A stretch of DNA of 5,259 nt. Source: CAYHSY01 sp964359435 (lineage in GTDB: Bacteria > Patescibacteriota > Minisyncoccia > UBA6257 > JAUSGH01). The notes under the pieces are model-generated. The model saw only the letters and a program-made list of their open reading frames with translations, was not told the origin of the DNA and ran no database searches. A program made the position numbers and the translations under genes. The stretch is from NCBI GenBank assembly GCA_964359435.1, contig CAYHSY010000054.1, positions 1-5,259 of the forward strand, given 5' to 3'. How positions within the stretch are numbered: position 1 is the stretch's first letter; each line of letters opens with the position of its first letter. Of this stretch, positions 1 to 5,259 are shown in pieces.

Positions 1-194
1 AAAATTTCCTTTCCATTTCTTTTTCCGCTTCGCGGCGGAGGGGTGGGGGGAGGAGACGCGAGAAAAATGCAAGGAAATTTTTTGGTTTTTGCACACGCGA
101 GTCCGCGAGCGTGTCCGAGGCGCGCATCATTCTGCATCAGGGTTCAATTCAAAATACATTCGAACTTCGTTCAATACACACCACGGGTGAAAAG

Positions 195-201
195 AAGGAG
201 G
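195..201 (+). promoter_or_regulatory. Isolated Shine-Dalgarno-like AAGGAGG
   Basis: AAGGAGG is a near-perfect anti-SD match, but the next ATG (237) is 35 bases downstream. The only in-frame codon at normal spacing is ATT at 207, five bases away, and ATT starts are very rare. The motif either serves the ATG through folding of the intervening hairpin, serves an unconventional start, or is coincidental in a purine-rich stretch. Confidence 0.35.
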
Positions 202-213
202 CCGGGATTCCTG

Positions 214-233
214 CCGGGCCTTTCAAGGGCCGG
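214..233 (+). promoter_or_regulatory. Hairpin immediately upstream of ATG 237
   Basis: CCGGGCCTT (214-222) faces AAGGGCCGG (225-233). This gives two four-base paired blocks around one G/G mismatch, with a very tight centre that probably opens to a four-base loop. The stem ends three bases before the ATG. A competing fold pairs GGCC (200-203) with GGCC (217-220), which would bury the end of the AAGGAGG. The sequence therefore allows two mutually exclusive structures around the ribosome-binding region. A regulatory role is inferred, and GC-rich self-complementarity can arise by chance. Confidence 0.35.
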
Positions 234-236
234 ACC

Positions 237-1148
237 ATGATTCTCACGGGCATTACGCAGTTTGGGTGTGCCCTGCTGGGCGTGGTTGTCTCGGCTTTCA
301 CCGGCGGCCCCCAGATTGCTCAAGGGCTGGAATGGCATTTGAGCTTCTGGTTTTGTGTCGCGATGACGGGAACCTTGAACATCGTGATTCAAAACTGCAA
401 CACGGCGGCGAAGCCGATGATGGGGCCGTCTCTCCATGCGGCGACTACGGCCTTTACGCCGGCTTTCGTGATCGTGTTGTCCGGCGTGATGATCGGCGAA
501 TGGTGTTCGTGGGGTGGTATCGGGGGCATCTTCTTGGTGCTTCTCGGGGCTTACCTATGGGCCATGTATCGCTTCGCCACTAATCAGGATGAGCTGAAGA
601 AGATCAAGGCGGAGTCCTCCGGATGGCTTGCGAAGTATCTGGCTCCACTAGTCTACTTTTCGCGCATCAACGGCATGAAGCTTGCGGCGGCCTCCGTCGC
701 GTGCAGCATCATTTCCCTTCAATACGATGGGCTAACGGCGCGTTCGGCTAATCTAGCCTTCGGCTTCGGTATGCTATCATTGATCGTTGCCGTGGTGAGT
801 TTCATTGGAGCGATTAAGAAAGGCGAGTTCAAGGGGCTCGGCGGTATTCCGACCCTTTGGACGTGGCGCACAGCCAAGTTGCTTGGCGGTTCCATCTCCC
901 TGTTTTTTGTGGCTCATCTTTTCTTTGGCGCCGCCTACAGAGGCGGACTTGTGCCCTATATTGGGACGCTGAAGCGTTTGAACATTCCCGTGGGGGTTCT
1001 GGCGTCCAATCACGTCGGCCTTGAAAAAGATAAGGTTGGTTACCGCTTGGTGTTTGGGTTGATAATGGCCGTCGGCGCTATCATCATTGGGTTCACCGAT
1101 GCCGAAGTCGGGAAGTGGATGGCCATCCGTCTCGGCCTTCCCTATTAG
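237..1148 (+). CDS. EamA/DMT-like multi-pass membrane protein
   Basis: The product is a 303-residue integral membrane protein, probably an inner-membrane transporter of the drug/metabolite transporter superfamily; the substrate is unknown. Hydrophobic segments lie near residues 2-22, 35-52, 66-87, 91-111, 147-162, 170-192, 215-235, 236-256 and 268-287. Two EamA-like repeats are visible. The first has TPAFVIVLSGVMIGE (74-88) followed by WGGIGGIFLVLLGAYL (92-107). The second has a helix near 147-162 and then IPVGVLASNHVGLEKD (250-265) before a last Gly-rich helix. The first repeat appears to lack its first helix, giving about nine segments rather than ten. The ATG at 237 is chosen because the 42 residues added by GTG 111 are polar and unlike a membrane helix, but no normally spaced SD precedes 237. 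The gene has its own terminator and looks separate from the genes downstream. The family call is moderately sure; the start is uncertain. Confidence 0.65.
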   Translation: MILTGITQFGCALLGVVVSAFTGGPQIAQGLEWHLSFWFCVAMTGTLNIVIQNCNTAAKPMMGPSLHAATTAFTPAFVIVLSGVMIGEWCSWGGIGGIFLVLLGAYLWAMYRFATNQDELKKIKAESSGWLAKYLAPLVYFSRINGMKLAAASVACSIISLQYDGLTARSANLAFGFGMLSLIVAVVSFIGAIKKGEFKGLGGIPTLWTWRTAKLLGGSISLFFVAHLFFGAAYRGGLVPYIGTLKRLNIPVGVLASNHVGLEKDKVGYRLVFGLIMAVGAIIIGFTDAEVGKWMAIRLGLPY

Positions 1149-1168
1149 CTTTTTCACTTTCATCCCAT

Positions 1169-1198
1169 GCCAGTTCCGTTCGCGGGACTGGCTTTTTT
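1169..1198 (+). terminator. Intrinsic terminator after the membrane-protein gene
   Basis: GCCAGTTCC (1169-1177) pairs with GGGACTGGC (1184-1192), with one T/G wobble. An extra G1178-C1183 pair closes a TTCG tetraloop, for a ten-pair stem. Six T follow (1193-1198), then GTTTTG. It starts 20 bases after the membrane-protein stop codon and separates that gene from the aldehyde dehydrogenase operon. Confidence 0.92.
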
Positions 1199-1218
1199 GT
1201 TTTGACTTTGTTATCGCG

Positions 1219-1249
1219 CGAATTACGAATCGGGGCCGAATTTACGAAT
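1219..1249 (+). repeat. Tandem imperfect direct repeat in the operon leader
   Basis: CGAATTACGAAT (1219-1230) recurs as CGAATTTACGAAT (1237-1249), separated by CGGGGC; the copies differ by one inserted T. The repeats lie between the upstream terminator and the aldehyde dehydrogenase promoter region. They could be paired binding sites for a regulator or a fragment of a dispersed intergenic repeat. Two copies in one window cannot decide this. Confidence 0.6.
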
Positions 1250-1289
1250 TTTGAAATTGTGACTATGACTAATAATACGGGGTTATATT
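1249..1289 (+). promoter_or_regulatory. Candidate promoter for the three-gene operon
   Basis: This AT-rich stretch offers two overlapping options. AATAAT at 1271-1276 matches five of six bases of a sigma-70 -10 box and has a weak -35 (TTTTGA, 1249-1254) at 16 bases. TATATT at 1284-1289 also matches five of six and would place transcription start at about 1295, on the ATG itself, giving a leaderless mRNA. A TTGACT -35-like hexamer at 1202-1207 has only a poor -10 partner. A promoter is needed here because a strong terminator lies just upstream; the exact boxes are uncertain. Confidence 0.35.
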
Positions 1290-1294
1290 GCCAT

Positions 1295-2920
1295 ATGGAA
1301 AACCTTATACAAATAGCGGCTAAAGAGCTTTTTGGATCAGCTAAAAAGGGCCTTAAAAGCGTTAAGAGTTTGGTGGCGGGCAAGTGGGCGGATGGCGGAG
1401 GGAAGGATTCGACCGAAGTCAGGAGTCCGATGACCGGCCAAAAACTTTATAGTATAAAAGATGTGTCTGAAGCGCAGATTAAGGCGGCGTTTGCCTCCGC
1501 GCGCAGCGCCCAGGAATTTTGGTATCAGGACATTCAGCAGGGCGAAAAAGAAAAAGTGTTTCGCCGCATGATGGAACTTACGGAGACGCACCGCGGGACG
1601 CTTGCCAAGCTGCAAATTGAAGAAGGCGGCCGGTTGTGGAAATTCGCGGACGCGGAAGTCGGCGGCGCTTTGGCTTCTATTTCCCACTATTACGGCGAAC
1701 TCTCGCGCGTGAACGGTAATTTTTCGCGGGCGCAGATGAAGGACAAATTGTCCATCACTGTGCGCGAACCGTATGGTGTGATTTTGGGCATCACCCCGTG
1801 GAATTCATCGCTGGTTCTCCCAAGCCGCAAAATGTTCGCGGCCCTTGCGGGCGGTAGCGCCGTGGTCGTGAAGGACTCCAGCCAAATGGCTCTGGCTTTA
1901 TCGTTTTTTGTTTATTTATTTCAGCAAGCGCTCCAGGATGTGCTTGGAGAAGTCCGCGCGGAGAAGGCCGCTGCTGTTTTGCAATTGTTGCACGGCAAAG
2001 GCGGCACCGTGGGCAAGCTGTTGTTGGAAAAAGGCGATTACGACAAGGTGATGTTTACCGGCGGCAAAGCCAGCGGCGCCATAATTTCTAAACTGGCGGG
2101 TGCGCGGGTGAGGCCGGTATCTTTGGAGTTGGAGGGGCACGCCGCCATAATTTTGATGGATGACTTTGACATTGACCGGGCGGTTTCGGAAGCCATTGCC
2201 GCCGGTTTTGGTGATGCGGGCCAGCGGTGCGTGGCGCTCCGGACGGTTTACGCGCATCAAAAAATTTATGACGAATTTGTGACACGGCTGATTGAAAAGA
2301 CGCGTGCGTTGCGGATTGGCGACCCGATGGCGAAGACCACCGACATGGGGCCGATTGTAAATTCGGCGGCGTTAAAAGAAATTAAAGAGGCCATCGCGGA
2401 GGCCAAGCGCGCCGGAGCGAAGGTGGCTTATGGCGGTTCGGAGATTGATATAAGCGGTGATTTGAAAGGCGGCCATTTTATGGAGCCGACAATTTTGACG
2501 AGCGTTTCTTCGCGTAATCCTATCATGAAGCGGGAAATTTTCGGCCCCATTATTTCCGTTATATCTTTTTCCGGCGAAACGCGCGAGGAGGCGATTTTTA
2601 ACGCCGTGAAAATGGTTAATTCGTCCAGTTACGGTTTAAGTAACGCCATTATGACCACAGACATTAATTTGGCTATGAAGGCCATGGAGCGTGTTAAGAC
2701 CGGCGTGCTTTATATCGGCCGCGGCACCACCGGCGCGGAGGAAGGCAAGCCATTTGGCGGCGTGAAGGATTCCGGTTTTGGCCGCGAGGCCGGCGGTTTG
2801 GACGAGGTGACTTATCTTAAACAGGTTTATGTGGACTATCACGGCAAGCCGAGGATGGCGAATATGGCTGATGCGGATATTATTATGAAGCGGGTGGAAG
2901 AGGTCGATAGATTATTATAA
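1295..2920 (+). CDS. NAD(P)-dependent aldehyde dehydrogenase family protein
   Basis: This cytosolic enzyme of 541 residues should oxidise an aldehyde to a carboxylate with NAD(P). Family landmarks occur in order: YGVILGITPWN (160-170) with the oxyanion Asn170; cofactor-binding Lys193; FTGG (254-257); the general-base Glu278 in LELEG; catalytic Cys312 in GQRC; EIFGP (414-418) with the cofactor-contacting Glu414; YGLSNAI (446-452); and PFGGVKDSGFGRE (486-498). All catalytic residues are present. Oddities are Glu280 where the family usually has Gly (ELGG), Ser196 where NAD-preferring members often have Glu, and a basic N-terminal extension of about 25 residues. The reading frame is open from 1115, but that part crosses the upstream gene's end and the terminator, so the real start is ATG 1295 or ATG 1265. 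I prefer 1295 because the added ten residues look non-coding; neither has a clear SD. It leads a putative operon with transketolase and a NeuB-like gene. The family is certain, the substrate unknown. Confidence 0.93.
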   Translation: MENLIQIAAKELFGSAKKGLKSVKSLVAGKWADGGGKDSTEVRSPMTGQKLYSIKDVSEAQIKAAFASARSAQEFWYQDIQQGEKEKVFRRMMELTETHRGTLAKLQIEEGGRLWKFADAEVGGALASISHYYGELSRVNGNFSRAQMKDKLSITVREPYGVILGITPWNSSLVLPSRKMFAALAGGSAVVVKDSSQMALALSFFVYLFQQALQDVLGEVRAEKAAAVLQLLHGKGGTVGKLLLEKGDYDKVMFTGGKASGAIISKLAGARVRPVSLELEGHAAIILMDDFDIDRAVSEAIAAGFGDAGQRCVALRTVYAHQKIYDEFVTRLIEKTRALRIGDPMAKTTDMGPIVNSAALKEIKEAIAEAKRAGAKVAYGGSEIDISGDLKGGHFMEPTILTSVSSRNPIMKREIFGPIISVISFSGETREEAIFNAVKMVNSSSYGLSNAIMTTDINLAMKAMERVKTGVLYIGRGTTGAEEGKPFGGVKDSGFGREAGGLDEVTYLKQVYVDYHGKPRMANMADADIIMKRVEEVDRLL

Positions 2921-2932
2921 AATTTATAAACC

Positions 2933-4861
2933 ATGGGTGAACATCAAACATATTTTAAGTCGGGGGACAATAAATTGCGCCTTGTGCCGCTCGCGGAGAT
3001 CCGGCGCGTGAGGAGTGCCATCAAGGACCCGATTGCGTTGGTCAGAGTTTTGGCTGATATCATTCGGCTAAATACTTTGTATATGATCATGCGGGCCGGG
3101 AGCGGCCATATCGGTTCCAGTTTCAGTTCGGCGGATATCATCACCTGGCTTTGGACGCAAGAGATGTTGAATCCCAATGAGTTTGGCGCGACCGAATTTG
3201 ACACTTATTTTTCATCTAAGGGTCACGATGCCCCGGCCCTTTATTCGTTGCTCATAGCTTTGGAGAAACTGCCGTTTGAAAAAATTCATACTTTGCGCCG
3301 TTTGGGTGGTTTGCCGGGACATCCGGATGTGGGGACGCCTTATGTGGCGGCTAATACCGGCGCTCTGGGCATGGGCATTTCCAAGGCCCGCGGCATGGCG
3401 ATTGCGAACAATACCCTGGGTAAGCGCGGTCGGTTTTTTGTGATGACGGGCGACGGTGAACTCCAAGAAGGAGCTTTTTGGGAATCGCTTCAACCCACTG
3501 CGAACGGTAAATTTGGCGAGATAACTGTAATCGTTGATCGCAATAAAATACAGTCCGACATTTGGATTAAGGATGTGTCTGATCTCGGTTCCCTGGAAGA
3601 CAAGCTCCGCGCCTTTGGCTGGGAAGTGGCGCGTGTTGATGGTCATGACGCCACGGCCTTAAAAAATATCTTGGTGCGGTTCAAAACAATTACAGATAGG
3701 CCAAAGATAATTATCGCGGATACGGTTAAGGGTAAAGGTGTTTCTTTTATGGAAAAAATAGCCGAAGATGGTTATTACAAATTCCACAGCGGCGCCCCGA
3801 GTCCGGAAAATTATGCTTCGGCTTTGGAGGAGATTTATGGGCGTTTGAACCGCGAGCTGGGGCTTTTGAAGATTGAGCCGGTGGTTTTGGAATCTGTGGA
3901 CCCGTTGCCTAAAAAATTACCGGTTAACCCGCAGAAATTGGTGGCAGCTTACGCCGACGAACTTTTGAAAATCGCGCGTGAACGGAAGGATTTGATCGCT
4001 TTAGATGCTGATTTGGTATTGGACACGGGGCTTATCCCGTTCAAAAAAGAATTGCCGGCGCAATTTGTGGAATGCGGTATCGCGGAACAGGACATGGTTT
4101 CGGCCGCGGGCGGTTTGGCGCTCCGTGGGGCTTTGCCCGTGGTCCATTCTTTTGCTTGTTTTTTGACCACTCGCCCCAACGAACAGATTTATAATAACGC
4201 GTCCGAAGGCAAGAAGATAATTTACACCGGTTCTTTGGCGGGCCTTTTGCCTTCGCTCCCCGGGCATTCCCATCAGTCCGTCCGTGATATTTCTGCGATT
4301 GGCGGCATGCCCAACATGGTGATGATCCAGCCGGCGAATGAGTTGGAGACGCGGCTTGCCATCCGTTGGGCAGTGGAGAAAAGCCGGGAGAGCGTTTACA
4401 TAAGGTTGGTTTCCATTCCTTGCGAGATTCCGTTTGAATTGCCTTCCGGCCATGCATTGGAATTAGGCAAGGGTATCTGCGTCCGCGAAGGGGGCGATGC
4501 TTTGATTATTGCCTATGGTCCAGTGATGCTCGCGGAGGCCTATAAAGCGGCTGAACTACTCAAAGACAAAGGCAAAAATGTGGCAGTCATAAACTTGCCG
4601 TGGCTCAACAAGATTGATGGCGCTTGGCTCCATGGCGAGGCGAATAAATATAAACATATTTTTACCATTGACGATCATTACACGGCTTTGGGTCAGGGGA
4701 CGCTCGTGGCCGCCGAGTTGGCTAAGCGCGGAGACCACCCGGCCATCATGGCGCTTGGCTTAACCGAGATTCCAGTGTGTGGACAAAACGTCGAGGCGCT
4801 TGCATATCATAAACTGGATGCTGCTTCTATCGCGGAACGAATAGAAAAAGAAATCAAGTAA
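2933..4861 (+). CDS. Transketolase-family enzyme, full-length fused form
   Basis: This 642-residue thiamine-diphosphate enzyme should transfer a two-carbon ketol unit between sugars in the cytosol. The N-terminal cofactor domain shows SGHIG (57-61), SKGHDA (95-100), LPGHPDVG (127-134), GALGMG (143-148, usually GSLGQG or GPLGQG), and the Mg/ThDP motif from GDGE (173-176) to VDRN (201-204). His285 in FHSGAP matches the TktA His261 region. The middle domain has catalytic Glu385 in CGIAEQ and His447 in GHSHQ. A C-terminal transketolase domain follows from about 515. Both halves, which many archaea and Firmicutes encode as two genes, are in one chain. By manual alignment the TktA phosphate-binding Arg358 and Ser385 correspond to Val337 and Asp364, and Asp469 to Pro443. 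A substrate other than the usual pentose phosphates is therefore plausible. The gene starts 12 bases after the aldehyde dehydrogenase with an AT-rich gap and no SD, and is probably co-transcribed. I do not assign tkt because the housekeeping role is doubtful. Confidence 0.92.
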   Translation: MGEHQTYFKSGDNKLRLVPLAEIRRVRSAIKDPIALVRVLADIIRLNTLYMIMRAGSGHIGSSFSSADIITWLWTQEMLNPNEFGATEFDTYFSSKGHDAPALYSLLIALEKLPFEKIHTLRRLGGLPGHPDVGTPYVAANTGALGMGISKARGMAIANNTLGKRGRFFVMTGDGELQEGAFWESLQPTANGKFGEITVIVDRNKIQSDIWIKDVSDLGSLEDKLRAFGWEVARVDGHDATALKNILVRFKTITDRPKIIIADTVKGKGVSFMEKIAEDGYYKFHSGAPSPENYASALEEIYGRLNRELGLLKIEPVVLESVDPLPKKLPVNPQKLVAAYADELLKIARERKDLIALDADLVLDTGLIPFKKELPAQFVECGIAEQDMVSAAGGLALRGALPVVHSFACFLTTRPNEQIYNNASEGKKIIYTGSLAGLLPSLPGHSHQSVRDISAIGGMPNMVMIQPANELETRLAIRWAVEKSRESVYIRLVSIPCEIPFELPSGHALELGKGICVREGGDALIIAYGPVMLAEAYKAAELLKDKGKNVAVINLPWLNKIDGAWLHGEANKYKHIFTIDDHYTALGQGTLVAAELAKRGDHPAIMALGLTEIPVCGQNVEALAYHKLDAASIAERIEKEIK

Positions 4862-4904
4862 CCATAAGAACGTTTGCCGATGTTTTATAAGCATACATAA
4901 ATTC

Positions 4905-5259
4905 ATGCGTTTACATTTTGACGAAAAATTTGACTTCAATAATTTATTCATCTTTGAGATGGCTAACAACCATCAAGGATCAATTGAACACGGTTTGCGA
5001 ATTGTGAATGAAATGGCGGACGTGGCCATTAAATATGGCATCCGGGCGGCGGTAAAATTGCAGTTCCGAGAACTGGATACGTTTATTCATCCGCATCATC
5101 GGGAAAACAAAGACAATAAGCACATCAGCCGTTTTATTTCCACCCGTTTGAAAGAAGAGGAGTTTGGGGCTTTGGTTATGGAGACCAAGAAGCGCGGGCT
5201 TATTTCCATGTGTACGCCGTTTGACGAATCATCGGTTGATAAAATTGAACGGCTGGGCG
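4905..5259 (+). CDS. NeuB-like sialic/nonulosonic acid synthase, N-terminal part
   Basis: Only the first 118 residues are in the window; the gene runs off the right edge. It resembles the TIM-barrel domain of the NeuB family, which condenses phosphoenolpyruvate with a hexosamine-type sugar to make sialic, legionaminic or pseudaminic acid. Visible landmarks are FEMANNHQGS (17-26), matching the family AEIG-NHNG strand; AVKLQ (49-53), matching the VKFQ strand whose Lys contacts PEP; DTFIHP (58-63); and SMCTPFDESSVD (101-112), matching the STPFD segment. The FEMANNHQG and LDTFIHP wording departs from classical NeuB, so this is probably a divergent subfamily and the product should not be called N-acetylneuraminate. 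The metal-binding His residues and any C-terminal SAF/antifreeze-like domain lie outside the window. The start ATG is 43 bases after the transketolase stop, in an AT-rich gap with no SD or terminator, so co-transcription is likely. Confidence 0.88.
   Translation, partial: MRLHFDEKFDFNNLFIFEMANNHQGSIEHGLRIVNEMADVAIKYGIRAAVKLQFRELDTFIHPHHRENKDNKHISRFISTRLKEEEFGALVMETKKRGLISMCTPFDESSVDKIERLG

Larger units (their letters stand above)
1..236. other. Structured leader, no supported gene
   Basis: No convincing gene lies here, although the frame of the downstream membrane protein stays open to the window edge. Positions 5-30 are pyrimidine-rich and 37-60 are purine-rich with runs of G. Between them TCCGC (24-28) can pair with GCGGA (35-39). 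A second inverted repeat, ACACGC (93-98) with GCGTGT (109-114), encloses ten bases. GAAC (162-165) faces GTTC (169-172) across a three-base loop. The translations are rich in Arg, Ser and Gly near the left edge and contain no membrane segment in any forward frame, so this looks like untranslated leader. I see no good sigma-70 promoter. A GTG at 111 could start the downstream gene further out, but it sits inside the second inverted repeat and has no ribosome-binding site nearby. Confidence 0.5.

Noticed and set aside
37..55. G-quadruplex in the G-rich tract
   Set aside because: The runs allow only a weak two-tetrad arrangement; there are not four separated runs of three G.
120..165. tRNA-like T-loop (GGTTCAATTC at 141-150)
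   Set aside because: The flanking bases do not pair as a T-stem, and no acceptor, D or anticodon arms can be drawn around it.
111..236. GTG 111 as the start of the membrane protein
   Set aside because: It lies within an inverted repeat without a nearby SD, and the 42 extra residues are polar and add no membrane helix. It is kept as an alternative in the gene entry, not preferred.
43..240. Forward reading frame of 65 codons in the leader
   Set aside because: It is Arg/Pro-rich with no domain or hydrophobic pattern and no ribosome-binding site, and it overlaps the hairpins and the start of the membrane-protein gene.
1115..1294. N-terminal extension of the aldehyde dehydrogenase
   Set aside because: It would overlap the end of the membrane-protein gene and read through the terminator hairpin and promoter region; the residues show no ALDH similarity. 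ATG 1265 remains possible.
4862..4904. Promoter or terminator in the gap before the NeuB-like gene
   Set aside because: A TATAAG-like hexamer is present but there is no properly spaced -35, and no stem-loop with a T-tract; the gap looks like an ordinary intra-operon spacer.
777..4969. Minus-strand reading frames antisense to the four genes (for example 777-1163, 3212-3646 and 4001-4453)
   Set aside because: They are shadows of well-supported plus-strand genes, with no recognisable domains and atypical composition.

Overview
The window reads left to right on the plus strand. It holds one stand-alone membrane-protein gene and then three closely spaced genes, the last cut by the window edge. 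Nothing on the minus strand is convincing. Base composition is moderate, all complete genes end in TAG or TAA, and most starts have no good Shine-Dalgarno motif. This gene mix and intergenic style would fit an uncultured bacterium with a small, compact genome, such as a Patescibacteria/Parcubacteria-like lineage. That placement is only an impression, because the window has no rRNA or other marker gene.

Region 1-236 is a structured, apparently non-coding leader. It contains pyrimidine and purine tracts, short inverted repeats, an isolated AAGGAGG, and a hairpin just before an ATG. Region 237-1148 encodes a polytopic membrane protein with two EamA-like (drug/metabolite transporter) halves; the first half seems to lack its first helix. 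A strong intrinsic terminator at 1169-1198 ends this unit.

Region 1199-1294 is a promoter-bearing spacer with a tandem 12/13-bp direct repeat. It is followed by an aldehyde dehydrogenase (1295-2920) with its catalytic residues intact, a full-length fused transketolase (2933-4861), and the N-terminal part of a NeuB/sialic-acid-synthase-family protein (4905 to the window end). Gaps of 12 and 43 bases suggest one operon.

The most interesting reading is that the last three genes form part of a pathway for an unusual ulosonic or nonulosonic-type surface sugar. The transketolase would move a two-carbon ketol unit, the aldehyde dehydrogenase would oxidise an aldehyde intermediate, and the NeuB-like enzyme would condense a sugar with phosphoenolpyruvate. 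The transketolase keeps its thiamine-diphosphate machinery. By manual alignment it has lost the residues that hold the substrate phosphate in E. coli TktA, which fits a substrate outside the pentose phosphate pathway. The pathway is inferred from neighbourhood; the enzyme families are supported by motifs.
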